Source: Mycolicibacterium moriokaense (lineage in GTDB: Bacteria > Actinomycetota > Actinomycetes > Mycobacteriales > Mycobacteriaceae). From it: DNA of 64,000 nt. The notes beneath the pieces were generated by a model. The model was given only the letters and a program-made list of their open reading frames with translations, ran no database searches and was not told where the DNA came from. The stretch's first letter is position 1, and each line of letters opens with the position of its first letter. The position numbers and the translations under genes are program-made. Positions 43,752-52,546 of this stretch are shown piece by piece. The stretch covers positions 62,001 to 126,000 of the forward strand of contig NZ_QJJU01000014.1 in NCBI RefSeq assembly GCF_003201655.1. The letters are read 5' to 3'.

Positions 43752-44037
43752 TCGATGGCGCATGGCCGTGATTGATCGCCGGGCCGCCGCGACGCGAAAT
43801 CGGAGATAGACCTGACATAACTGCGAAACGACGAATCTAGGGGCGAGCGCAGAAGGACACAGCCAAGGTGTCTAAGCGCCCGAGTTCTGGTTCGCGCCTA
43901 TACGCCTAGTGATCAAAACCGCTGCTAGACGTCGCTACGAAGACCCGCGCGAAGGCTAGATAATCAAGAACGCACTACTCGCTAATCTTCATTGCATCTC
44001 GAGCGCCGATGCAGTACCTGAGGGTGCACTGCACTGA
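43752..44037. other. No gene seen
   Basis: This stretch is lower in GC than its surroundings and has no coding pattern on either strand. It separates the AbiE operon from repeat copy A and is likely the edge of an inserted segment. Confidence 0.4.
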
Positions 44038-44286
44038 TTTGCCTTCTGGCCCTTCGATTCTGACCGGCGCGCCGCTGCGCGCAAGGCCGCGGCCTTCGCT
44101 TGACGCTTCGGGCCCAAGGGCTCGCGGACTTCTTCCCTACCCGCTCCCCTACGGGTCGCTGGAAGAACTCCGCGCCCGGACCATTGCGCTTTCGCGTCGC
44201 TTGCCGCCCCAGATCTCCCATGCCAGAAGGCAAACAAGAACGGGCGGCCCACGCCCCCAACCAGAAAGTGACCATGATCGGCGCAC
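44038..44286. repeat. ~250-bp repeat with terminal inverted repeats, copy A
   Basis: TTTGCCTTCTGGC at 44038-44050 is inverted as GCCAGAAGGCAAA at 44222-44234, enclosing a GC-rich, self-complementary interior. That interior includes the palindrome AAGGCCGCGGCCTT and a TTCTTCC...GGAAGAA stem. Homology with copy B (45192-45439) continues ~50 bp past the right arm. Open frames run through it on both strands but differ between copies by indels, so it is unlikely to code. It may be a MITE-like element or a structured RNA gene. Confidence 0.75.
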
Positions 44287-44377
44287 GAAGCCGAATCCAT
44301 TCCCGGTGCAGTACAGGTGAATAACCGGCCTGCAGCCGGCACTAGGTGTCTAGGTCGCCAAGTGCGTCTGCGCAGCA

Positions 44378-44788
44378 CTAGCGTGGCGACTCGGCGCCCG
44401 GGCTCTGGACGGACAGGCCCGCGGCGATGGCCGCACCGAGCAGGCGTTGGTCGTAGCACACGAAGGCGATCAGGCGGTGGGCGAAAATTGCAGTCGCGGT
44501 GGCCAAATGGATGGCGTCGAGGGACCGCAGTTCGGGATCGGGAAACGCGGCGGCGGCCGCACGCACCACATCGTCGATGTCGTAGCGGGCGATGCGGGCG
44601 ATCACCGCGGGCACGCGGCTCAGCGATGAGCTATCGGTGCGGTGAAGCTCGCGTGGCAACTCGACCTCCACCAGTGTGGAAGACACCCAGGGTGTCGGCT
44701 GGTGATCATCGAGCCAATCAGCAAGGGCATCAGTCTCAGGTTCACGCCGAATCAGCTTCACGACGGCCGACGTGTCGAGATAAAGCAT
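44378..44788 (-). CDS. vapC: VapC-type PIN-domain toxin
   Basis: 136 aa PIN-domain protein starting MLYLDTSAVVKLIRREPETD (catalytic D5), with the second acidic site in VEVELPRE, LRSLDAIHLATA and the last acidic site in VCYDQRLL. Its start overlaps the antitoxin stop by 1 nt. It is a different subfamily from the VapC at 283-678. The pair is flanked by repeat copies A and B. Confidence 0.9.
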   Translation of the reverse strand: MLYLDTSAVVKLIRREPETDALADWLDDHQPTPWVSSTLVEVELPRELHRTDSSSLSRVPAVIARIARYDIDDVVRAAAAAFPDPELRSLDAIHLATATAIFAHRLIAFVCYDQRLLGAAIAAGLSVQSPGAESPR

Positions 44789-45060
44789 CAGTACCGTTCG
44801 GTGCCGCGGAGCTCCTCAAGGAGTTGCCCCGCTTCATGATCGGTGTGGACCGGGCCATCGGGACGCGGCGCCGGGCCTGTGAGCGTTGCAGGATGGAGGT
44901 TGCCCGACGCAATCAACTCCGACAGCGGGTGGGTATGGGCTGGCAGCAGTCGGGCCACCACCGCGCCGCGCTCGGTGATATCGATTTCTTCGCCCTGTTT
45001 CACCCGCGCCAGTACGCCCGCGGTGTTCTGATTCAGCTCTCGAACCGCAACCTCAGCCAT
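44788..45060 (-). CDS. vapB: Phd/YefM-type VapB antitoxin
   Basis: 90 aa beginning MAEVAVRELNQNTAGVLARV, then ITERGAVVARLLP, the Phd/YefM fold. The tail (PVHTDHEAGQLLEELRGTERY) is the toxin-binding part. The inverted repeat at 45068-45091 lies 7 bp upstream of its start and fits autorepression. Confidence 0.88.
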   Translation of the reverse strand: MAEVAVRELNQNTAGVLARVKQGEEIDITERGAVVARLLPAHTHPLSELIASGNLHPATLTGPAPRPDGPVHTDHEAGQLLEELRGTERY

Positions 45061-45067
45061 CCTAATA

Positions 45068-45091
45068 GTGTACTACATTTTGGTAGTACAC
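45068..45091. promoter_or_regulatory. Inverted-repeat operator of second vapBC
   Basis: GTGTACTAC-ATTTTG-GTAGTACAC is a perfect 9-bp inverted repeat directly upstream of the antitoxin gene, similar in design to the operator at 948-968 but with a different core. Confidence 0.75.
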
Positions 45092-45191
45092 CGCTGTCAT
45101 GTTATTGGTTTGCTCCGGCGCTGATGGAGTCGACGGCATCGCGGCGATCTGGCGTCGCTGCTGGGCAATAGCGTTCCCACTCGAGAAATCC

Positions 45192-45439
45192 TTTGCCTTC
45201 TGGCCTTTCGATTCTGGCCGGCGCGCCGCAGCGCGCAAGGCCGCGGCCTTCGCTGACGCTTCGGGCCCCAAGGGCTCGCGGACTTCTTCCCTACCGCGCT
45301 CCCTGGGGTCGCTGGAAGAACTCCGCGCCCGGACCATTGCGCTTTCGCGTCGCTTGCCGGCCCAGATCTCCAGTGCCAGAAGGCAAACAAAACGGGCGGC
45401 CCACGCTCCCAACCAGAAAGGTGACCATGATCGGCGCAC
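45192..45439. repeat. ~250-bp repeat with terminal inverted repeats, copy B
   Basis: Direct-orientation copy of the element at 44038-44286 with the same terminal arms (45192-45204 and 45375-45387) and a few indels. The two copies bracket the VapBC pair about 0.9 kb apart, like a miniature composite element. Confidence 0.75.
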
Positions 45440-45490
45440 CCAGCCGGACCATTGCTAATTGGTTTGCTACAACAAATCACCAAAACAGAC

Positions 45491-45634
45491 GTGGATATCC
45501 GCGCCGAAGAATTATCGCGTATCGTACCGACGCATCAACTCGTCGGGATCGGTTGATACACGCGGATATCCGGTGATCCCGACGCGGCCAACAATCTAAA
45601 CAATGTGCACAGCGCAATAACTGTGGATATCCGC
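45491..45634. repeat. Three GGATATCC-centred 12-mers
   Basis: GTGGATATCCGC occurs at 45491-45502 and 45623-45634, and GCGGATATCCGG at 45562-45573, spaced 71 and 61 bp. The stretch also contains ATCAAC...GTTGAT arms. It lies directly upstream of the split glutaredoxin gene and could be a binding array for its regulator. Confidence 0.55.
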
Positions 45635-45679
45635 AAAATAGCGTAGCTGCACTGCCTCTACACCATTTATAATTGAATT

Positions 45680-45853
45680 ATGAGCCCATTACCTGACCGG
45701 CTTCTCACACCCCGGGTCACCGTCTACACCAAACCCGCCTGCCCGCAGTGCCGCGCCACCCTGCGCGCCCTCGAAAACGCCGGGCTGGACTACGAGACGA
45801 TCGACATCAGCACCGATGCGCAAGCACGCGACTTCGTCATGAGCCTCGGACAC
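45680..45853 (+). pseudogene. Glutaredoxin/NrdH-like gene, 5' part (interrupted by insertion)
   Basis: The first 58 codons of a thioredoxin-fold redoxin: VTVYTKPACPQCRATLRALE with the CPQC active site (residues 21-24), then DYETIDISTDAQARDFVMSL and GH. The frame then enters unrelated DNA and stops at 45967. The missing C-terminal part, LQAPVVVAGDRHWSGFRPDH, is found 9 kb away at 54843-54932. Joined, they give an 87-aa NrdH-like glutaredoxin, a family that reduces ribonucleotide reductase. The gene is therefore inactivated by an insertion, unless the element excises. Confidence 0.9.
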
Positions 45854-46052
45854 GTGTTCTCCGTAGGGTTCGCGACTGTCTCAATGGCAGACCAGAGAAT
45901 CGTGGGCGGTCCGGATGCCGCGCGGTGTGCGTGCGGCGTTCGATCGCCGCCCCACTCGTCGAGGTGATCCAGCAGCCCGCTAAATGTCGGTGGGGCATGG
46001 TTCAGTTCGATATGTAGTTCTCTGTCCCCTGCCGTTTCCCCGAGGAGGGCTA

Positions 46053-47516
46053 TTGTTCCTGTCATTCGTGGATTCGTCGTTGGTACGCAAGAACTTTGAT
46101 GCTCTGGCTGTGGACTCCGCCGCAATCATTGGGTTACTGGAGACCAGAGCGATCCCGGCGGGCACCCCGGTGTTCTTGGACGACGTGACGATGCTGCCGA
46201 TCGAGCCGCTGTGTTCGTGGTTCCGGCATCTTGCCTATGACGACAAGGACGCCAAGACCATGCGCGAGTACGCCTACATCGCGCGGCGCTTCGTTCACTT
46301 CCTTCAGTCTCGTGGACGAGACCTGCTCGACGCGACCGAATCGGACCTCACAGCGTACCGGGTGATGCGAACTGACCTGCAGGACAAGCCGGTTGGCGAT
46401 GCGGCCTGGGCCAAGGAAGCCCAGCTGATCAACCAGCTCTACCAATGGCTGGTCGAACAAGGCCACCTACGACACCGTCCGCTGCGCATGACCCGTAAGG
46501 GACGCAACCCGCTGGCGTCCCGGGTGCGGCGGGGCATGGACATTCGGCACATGACCTTGGCCCAATACCGATACTTCCGCGACGTCGGTTTGGGTGGACA
46601 ACTACCGAACTCCCAAGCCAGTAACGTGTTCCGAGGTCGAGCGCCGATCCGTAATCGTGCGGCCGCCGACCTGGCGTTGTCGACAGGGATGCGCCCCGAA
46701 GAGTGGTCGACGGTGCTGTTGCCCGAACTCGGGGTCGGGCGGCGCCGGCCCGGCGAGTCCGTCGACTTCGCCGTGCAGGCATGCGCGAAATACGGCAAGC
46801 ATCGCGAGATCTACGTGCCGGCGGCCGCTGTGGACGCCGTGGAAAACTTCCTACTGATCGAACGCCCGGAACCGGTCGCAGCATCGGAGAGATCCTTGGC
46901 CCGCAGACGCCAGGATTTATTCATCGTCGACCACATCGATCACGACGCCGGGAAGCTCAGCGGTGTCCTAGACGGGCGCCGCCGTACGTTCACCATGTCC
47001 GCGATGGGACCTGACTTGCGTCGGATCACGATGCAGGAGAACGATAATGGTCTTGAACCGCTGGCCGTGTTTATCGGTCATGGCGGTCAGATGCTCGGCC
47101 CGTCGTCCTGGTACCGCATCCGCTGTGATGCCTGGAAGCGGATGCAGGCGCACGCCAATCAACCCGAGGTGCCGCTGCTCCCCCGTCGGCGCTGGAGGTG
47201 GCATGACACTCGGCACACCTTCGCGTTGCAACTGCTGTCCTACCTCGAACAGCAGATGGACGGTGACGAGCCGGACGCGGTGGCGCGGCGCCGCCGCCAC
47301 CTGGCCTACCTTGGCGGACACATCAAGCACAACCCGCTGCTGATTGTCAGCCGCAGACTCGGACACTCCAGCCCAGCCACTACGTACGCGTATCTGGAAT
47401 ACACCGACGACCCGTTGAACGCGGTCGACGCCGCGTTCCGGGCATGGACCGCGCGAGAAGGCGATACCTACGCCGATATCGCCAGCCGCATGCTCGCCGA
47501 CAGGGGTGAGCCCTGA
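46053..47516 (+). CDS. Tyrosine recombinase A of the element
   Basis: 487 aa from a TTG at 46053 preceded by GAGGAGGG; an ATG at 45984 is possible but unattractive. The SAM-like N-terminal domain spans ~60-150. The catalytic residues are R214 (TGMRPEEW), H384 and R387 (HDTRHTFA), H438 (RLGHSSPATT) and nucleophile Y447. It corresponds to TnpA of Tn554-type elements. It overlaps the next gene by 1 nt. Confidence 0.88.
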   Translation: MFLSFVDSSLVRKNFDALAVDSAAIIGLLETRAIPAGTPVFLDDVTMLPIEPLCSWFRHLAYDDKDAKTMREYAYIARRFVHFLQSRGRDLLDATESDLTAYRVMRTDLQDKPVGDAAWAKEAQLINQLYQWLVEQGHLRHRPLRMTRKGRNPLASRVRRGMDIRHMTLAQYRYFRDVGLGGQLPNSQASNVFRGRAPIRNRAAADLALSTGMRPEEWSTVLLPELGVGRRRPGESVDFAVQACAKYGKHREIYVPAAAVDAVENFLLIERPEPVAASERSLARRRQDLFIVDHIDHDAGKLSGVLDGRRRTFTMSAMGPDLRRITMQENDNGLEPLAVFIGHGGQMLGPSSWYRIRCDAWKRMQAHANQPEVPLLPRRRWRWHDTRHTFALQLLSYLEQQMDGDEPDAVARRRRHLAYLGGHIKHNPLLIVSRRLGHSSPATTYAYLEYTDDPLNAVDAAFRAWTAREGDTYADIASRMLADRGEP

Positions 47517-49438
47517 TGCCGCGCCGCGGAGATCAACAGCACGATTTCCCATCCGTCCCGGAGCAGCTGACTCGGGCTGGGCGCATCGGCATTCGTCTAG
47601 TGCGGGCAGCGGATCAGACCGGCACCGTGCGGGATATCGCGTTCGACCCCAACGAGTTTCGGTGCGCTCGGTTGGCCGGTGAGCTGGCCGATGAATGGGT
47701 CGACTACGCCGAGACCAGCCGCATCTCACGCAAGTCGGTCTCCCTGGGCCGGCGAGCGATCCGGAATTTCTGCACAAAAGCCGATCTCCTGCTCGGCAAG
47801 AACGCCCACCAGGCCAGTTTGGCGATAAAGCATCCCGACATCGCGGCCGTCGTGGCTGAATGGGAGCGAACCCTTCCGAGTGGCTTCCCAGCCGGCTCGC
47901 CGACGCCTGCCGCATATGCGGGCAGTGTGCGGGGGCTGATCACCCGGCGCGCACAACACGATCAGCGACCCGTCACTCCGGCTCTGTGTCGCCTTGTCGA
48001 TGGTGCCAAAGGAGTGCCCTGCGGCAGCAGCCGTGAACTCGACGAGTTCACTCGCGCCGACAAACGCGTCCTTGTCCGCGCGGCGTGGGCGTGGGCGCAT
48101 CAGCTGGATGCCCGGCTCGTGAACGGCTGGGCATCCGCCGGCCGAGGACGCGACCCCGCCAGGTACGGCTGGGTCGACATCACCAACCTGCTGTGGGGTC
48201 TGGCCACTCAACGAGTCTCCCCAGTCGACATCTGCACCAACCTTCCCCCGATTCAGCGGTGGTCGTCGGAGTTACGGGGCTGCATCGACCAGATGGATCG
48301 GCCCATCTATCCAGGACTGGCGAAAATAGTCCTCGTGAGGCGGCTGGTGGCTCAACTCTATCCCCGCCACCTCGACCTCCATGCCTACCGAGTCCTGCTA
48401 GTGGCGGCCACCGGGTACACGCCCGAGGAAGTCACTGCGTTGACCGACACTGACGTCGAGTTCCTTCCGAGAGGCGTTCGCTTGAGCCTGACAAAGCAAC
48501 GGGCACAACGAGTCCGACACCGCACATTCGGTACAGAACCCTCGCCGGAGAACGATGTTGAGGCGGTCGACTTCGCCGACCAGCCGCACCGGGAAGTCGG
48601 CGCGATCATCAAGCACCTGACCCACGTCACCGCGCAGGCTCGGCTGCGGGCACCCGATGCTGCCGGTCGATTGTTTGTGGCGGCGTCGGTTACGCAAGCA
48701 TACGAGTTGCGCGTCGCGCCGTGGGCGGCCAACAAAGAGGGGTCGGGCTTCGCTGATTGGCTGGCCGCATCGGGCGTAGCCGTCGACGGGGCTCCTGACA
48801 TTCGCCGGCTGCGCAAATCGACAAAGGTGGAGAAGGCCATCGCCTTCGGCGGACGCATCGCCGACGCGGCCAACGACCACCATGAGGAAGTGTTCCGAGG
48901 GCACTATGCCCAGGGCTCTACCTTGCGCGTGATGTCAGGCCGGGTGATCACGACGGCTCAGGACCACTGGTTCACCATGGCGTTGGAGGGACCGACGGTG
49001 CTCACCAGATCCACCGAAGTGCTCGATGCCCCGGAGCAGGCGGCGGCACTGGGCCTCACCCGACAACAAGCCGAGGACATCCGCCGCGGAGCACTCGATA
49101 TGGGACTAACCCAGTGCTCGGATCCGCACAACTCGCCCTACGGCCGGTCGGGAGAGTTGTGCCCGGTGGCGCCGTTGCGGTGTCTGGAATGCCGCAACGC
49201 GTGGGTCCTGCCCAGCGATCTACCGCAGCTGATGTTGTTCGCCGACCACCTCGACCGGCTGCGGCTGCGATTGTCCCCACAGCACTTCGCGCAGCTGTGG
49301 GGACAGAGCCACGTCAATCTGCAAGCGCTGCTAGCCGAGCGCACTGATGAAGAGAAAGCGTTGGCCCGCAAGCACATCGAGGCCGGTAAGATCGGTCTGC
49401 ATCTGCCGCTGGCCGCGAACGTGGAGTTTGACCGTTGA
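47516..49438 (+). CDS. Tyrosine recombinase-like B (degenerate active site)
   Basis: 640 aa, the length of TnpB in Tn554-type trios. A tyrosine-recombinase C-terminal fold is suggested by LVAATGYTPEEVTAL and the PDIRRLRKS and FRGHYAQG segments. The first catalytic Arg is replaced (TGYTPEE instead of TGxR) and the pentad is incomplete, so it may act as a DNA-binding partner. The C-terminus has Cys residues (CSDPHNSPYGRSGELC, CLECRNAWV) that could bind zinc. It overlaps both neighbours. Confidence 0.8.
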   Translation: MPRRGDQQHDFPSVPEQLTRAGRIGIRLVRAADQTGTVRDIAFDPNEFRCARLAGELADEWVDYAETSRISRKSVSLGRRAIRNFCTKADLLLGKNAHQASLAIKHPDIAAVVAEWERTLPSGFPAGSPTPAAYAGSVRGLITRRAQHDQRPVTPALCRLVDGAKGVPCGSSRELDEFTRADKRVLVRAAWAWAHQLDARLVNGWASAGRGRDPARYGWVDITNLLWGLATQRVSPVDICTNLPPIQRWSSELRGCIDQMDRPIYPGLAKIVLVRRLVAQLYPRHLDLHAYRVLLVAATGYTPEEVTALTDTDVEFLPRGVRLSLTKQRAQRVRHRTFGTEPSPENDVEAVDFADQPHREVGAIIKHLTHVTAQARLRAPDAAGRLFVAASVTQAYELRVAPWAANKEGSGFADWLAASGVAVDGAPDIRRLRKSTKVEKAIAFGGRIADAANDHHEEVFRGHYAQGSTLRVMSGRVITTAQDHWFTMALEGPTVLTRSTEVLDAPEQAAALGLTRQQAEDIRRGALDMGLTQCSDPHNSPYGRSGELCPVAPLRCLECRNAWVLPSDLPQLMLFADHLDRLRLRLSPQHFAQLWGQSHVNLQALLAERTDEEKALARKHIEAGKIGLHLPLAANVEFDR

Positions 49439-51522
49439 GCCTCGTGCAATTGAACGACCTGCCCAGTGGTGTCTTCAAGGCCCACGAACCCGTCATTGGG
49501 TCCCACCCACTGCTTGCCGGCGCACGGGTGCCGCGGTTCGGCAACGCAGTGGAATGGAACCTCAACGGAGTTATCCGCCGACCGGCGAACCTCCCCGCGT
49601 CGGCTTGGACGGTGGTGTTCTCCAACGAGCTAGCGGAACCGTCGTGGAATCTGCTGGCGCGCGAGACGAGCATGATCTTGTTCAACCCGCGCCACCCGGC
49701 GGTCATCGCCGCCGGCGTTTCCCTCAAACCTGCACCAGCCAACCCGGCCACGGCGATCGCCAGGCTCAGCCATCTCCGCCGGATGGCGAGCTGGGCCGAG
49801 GCGAACGGACTGCCGCCGCAACTGGCGGCCTGGCAAGAAAATGACCTGCGACGGCTCATCCAGGGCCTCGGCGAGCAGTTGGCGAACAACAGCATCAGGA
49901 ACTACATCACAACCCTGAAATGGCTACGCCAGTGCAGTCCCGCCCTGACCGATAAGGGACTGCAGGGCGACCCTTGGGCACGAAAAAGTGCCCGCAAAGC
50001 CTCAAACACTGCCCAAGGTGGGGTCGTATCCACTCCCCCAATCCCGCCGACACAGTGGTTTGCGCTGATCCGTGCCGCCTGGACCTACGTCCACACCTTC
50101 GCGCCCGACATCCTACGAGCACAGCGGCGCTACCAAGAACTCCACGACAACGCGACCCAAGTATCCGGCGGCCACGACCCGCGCCTGGACAGATACCTCG
50201 CCAACCCCGCCAACCCCATCCCGATTCATACCGGAGCCGGACACGAGCACGACGACGAGGTGCACTGGTCCCTGCTGGCGCTCATGCTTGGCTACGACCA
50301 TTACTCTCGCAGTAGCGCTTTCCCCCGCAGCTACGCCGCCGGCCGGCGGCGGATCGCCCGAGTCGAGGACGCCGTCGCAACCGGACACCCCACCACTACC
50401 GGTGTCATCGACGGCCTCGCAACGGTCCAACACGACGACGGCACCAGCACCCCATGGCATCCCGGGCTCGCCCCCCGCGCTCTCGGGCTGGAACGCCGCA
50501 TGCTTCAAAACGCCTGTTACGTACTGGTAGTGGGCCTGTCAATGATGCGTGACTGCGAGATCCACGAAATCACCCCCGGCTCGATCGTCGACTACTACGG
50601 GACACCAGCCATCAAATCCACCAAGGGCAAACACGATCCGAATCTGCCGATCAAACACTGGTGGATCACCGCCCCTGTCGCCGAAGCGGTGGTCGTCGCC
50701 GAGCAGCTGTCCACACACCGCGACCGGCTCTTCCCGCCCCTGTTCCGCCAAGACGCCGTCGGGCCCCGCAGCGACCAGATGCTCGACGCGTTCACCCCGC
50801 ACGTCAACACGACCAGCGACCGGACCGGACTGCAGAAGATTCCGCCCGGCCACATGCGACCACACATGTTCCGGCGAACGATGGCGATGTTGACCGACCA
50901 GTTTCCCGGCAGCGAGATCGCGTTAGGTATCCAGCTCAAACACATTGCCCGTCGAGCGTTGGCCAACCGCTCGACACAGGGCTACGCCAACGCCGATAGT
51001 TCCTGGGCAGCGCATCTGGAATCCGCGATCGACGCAGCCCGGTTCCGGCGACTCGAGGACCTCTACCAAACCCACAAAACCGGCCAACCCATCGGATACG
51101 GCCCTGGCGCCGCGCAGATGGCGCAAACCTTCAACGACATTCACCACACAGCCCAAGCTCGAGATGGCGACGCAACCGTCGAACGAGCTCTGCTCCGACA
51201 AGCGCGCATCTCAATCCGCTTCGGTGTCCTCAACCACTGTGTCATGGACGAGAACAACACCGTCGGCGCGGCCTGCCTCGAAAACGCCGTCGTGCCCCAA
51301 GGCCACAAAGGGCCGCTACACGATCGGTGTCGTCCCGACCGGTGCGCCAACAGCGTCATCGGCCCGGAACACGCACCGATCTGGGCCTCCGAGCAGCGCA
51401 CCCTGCTCACGCTCATCGACACACCAGGACTGTCAATCTGCCGCAAAGAAGCCCTACAGCGCGAGTTGGGCGTAGTCGAAGCCATTCTCGACAAGGCGGA
51501 CAACAACGAGGAGCAGGCGTGA
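49435..51522 (+). CDS. Tyrosine recombinase C of the element
   Basis: 695 aa from TTG 49435 (TTGA overlap). The catalytic set is visible: R372 (SMMRDCEIHE), H477/R480 (HMFRRTMAM), H503 (QLKHIARR) and Y517 (QGYANAD). A Cys-rich tail (CVMDENNTVGAACLEN...HDRCRPDRCANS) is probably a zinc knuckle for DNA binding. Third member of the recombinase trio; it overlaps the small coiled-coil gene. Confidence 0.85.
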   Translation: MSLVQLNDLPSGVFKAHEPVIGSHPLLAGARVPRFGNAVEWNLNGVIRRPANLPASAWTVVFSNELAEPSWNLLARETSMILFNPRHPAVIAAGVSLKPAPANPATAIARLSHLRRMASWAEANGLPPQLAAWQENDLRRLIQGLGEQLANNSIRNYITTLKWLRQCSPALTDKGLQGDPWARKSARKASNTAQGGVVSTPPIPPTQWFALIRAAWTYVHTFAPDILRAQRRYQELHDNATQVSGGHDPRLDRYLANPANPIPIHTGAGHEHDDEVHWSLLALMLGYDHYSRSSAFPRSYAAGRRRIARVEDAVATGHPTTTGVIDGLATVQHDDGTSTPWHPGLAPRALGLERRMLQNACYVLVVGLSMMRDCEIHEITPGSIVDYYGTPAIKSTKGKHDPNLPIKHWWITAPVAEAVVVAEQLSTHRDRLFPPLFRQDAVGPRSDQMLDAFTPHVNTTSDRTGLQKIPPGHMRPHMFRRTMAMLTDQFPGSEIALGIQLKHIARRALANRSTQGYANADSSWAAHLESAIDAARFRRLEDLYQTHKTGQPIGYGPGAAQMAQTFNDIHHTAQARDGDATVERALLRQARISIRFGVLNHCVMDENNTVGAACLENAVVPQGHKGPLHDRCRPDRCANSVIGPEHAPIWASEQRTLLTLIDTPGLSICRKEALQRELGVVEAILDKADNNEEQA

Positions 51523-51959
51523 GCAGCATCCCCGATATCTCCCACGACGCCCAGCACGACGGAGGCGTGTCGCCGCGTGCTGCGAAACGCCTGCGCGATG
51601 CCATGGACCGACTCCTGGCCGGGCGCCCCCAACGCACCGACGGAAGGCTGATCAAGGACAACCTCTGGAAAGAAGCCGACCTCAGCCGCGCCACCATGAA
51701 CCGAGCCGTCCAGATATTGGCCGAATGGGATTCCCGTGTCGCCGAATGCGGCGGATTCACGCCGCGCGAGGCCCGCAAGAACGACGAACTTGCCACTCTA
51801 CGAAAGAAACTCGCGGACAAGATCCGCGAGTGCACGGAACTCCACCATCGGCTCGACGCGGCCGCTACCGCGATCGCCGCACTCCATCAAGACAATGTGC
51901 TGCTACGTCAAGATCCCAACGCACGCGGTCAACTCATCGCATTGGAAGTCCACCGCTAA
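51519..51959 (+). CDS. Coiled-coil recombinase partner (TnpC-like)
   Basis: 146 aa from GTG 51519 overlapping the recombinase stop. An N-terminal HTH-like segment (LIKDNLWKEADLSRATMNRA) is followed by a coiled coil (~90-135: ELATLRKKLADKIRECTELH). Tn554-type elements encode a TnpC of similar size that orients insertion. The gene at 62928-63533 is of the same type. Confidence 0.75.
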   Translation: MSSIPDISHDAQHDGGVSPRAAKRLRDAMDRLLAGRPQRTDGRLIKDNLWKEADLSRATMNRAVQILAEWDSRVAECGGFTPREARKNDELATLRKKLADKIRECTELHHRLDAAATAIAALHQDNVLLRQDPNARGQLIALEVHR

Positions 51960-52050
51960 CCTCCGAAGCCACGACTGTCGCCCATGGTTCTTCCGCCGAA
52001 GCTGCTCGACGGAGCGGATCGGTGAGAACTTTCTTTACTGGGATCAAGGA

Positions 52051-52503
52051 CTAGGAACACGTCACGGCGATTTCGAACGCCTTGCTTACAAATCCATAGC
52101 GGAGGAGGGTTCCGGTGATGTGGTAGGTGTTGCCGTCGTTGGTGGCCTGCGCGGAGCCCTCTGTGCCGGGCTGGTAGAGAAACGCCATGGTGCTGGTGGC
52201 CAGCACAACGGAGGCGACGTTGGGTGGTTGGGCGTTGTCTAATCTGACGTTCGTCTTTGTGGGAGTCGCTCCCGAAAGGGAGATGTTGACGCTCCGCCCG
52301 TCGGCAGTGGCGTAGCAGGAGCCATGAACGTCCTCTTTACGGCCATCTATCGTTATTTTCCCGCGCGCCGCTACGGTGCTGGCGGGAGCGATCGTGGCTG
52401 CCGTAATCGTTTTGTCATGCCCGGGTTCAGCACCGCGGACGAGACCAACGGTGAGGAGAATCGCCGCGCAGGCGACGACGAGAAATAGCGTTCGTTTCCC
52501 CAC
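52051..52503 (-). CDS. LpqH (19 kDa)-family protein without lipobox
   Basis: 150 aa from GTG 52503. The mature part matches the mycobacterial 19-kDa family: GKITIDGRKEDVHGSCYAT, the LDNAQPPNVASVVLAT segment, ATNDGNTYHITGTLL and the terminal KAFEIAVTCS. The N-terminus has a hydrophobic segment (TLFLVVACAAILLTVGLV) but no lipobox Cys after it, so it is probably membrane-anchored or secreted rather than a lipoprotein. It is cargo of the element, opposite in strand to the recombinases. Confidence 0.85.
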   Translation of the reverse strand: MGKRTLFLVVACAAILLTVGLVRGAEPGHDKTITAATIAPASTVAARGKITIDGRKEDVHGSCYATADGRSVNISLSGATPTKTNVRLDNAQPPNVASVVLATSTMAFLYQPGTEGSAQATNDGNTYHITGTLLRYGFVSKAFEIAVTCS

Positions 52504-52546
52504 ATGGTGTCCGTCGTGTTGAGAAATGCTGTCACCCTCGATTGGC

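Noticed and set aside
44009..45576. Open frames through repeat copies A and B (both strands)
   Set aside because: Frames shift between copies through indels, and the sequence is dominated by inverted repeats, so coding is unlikely.
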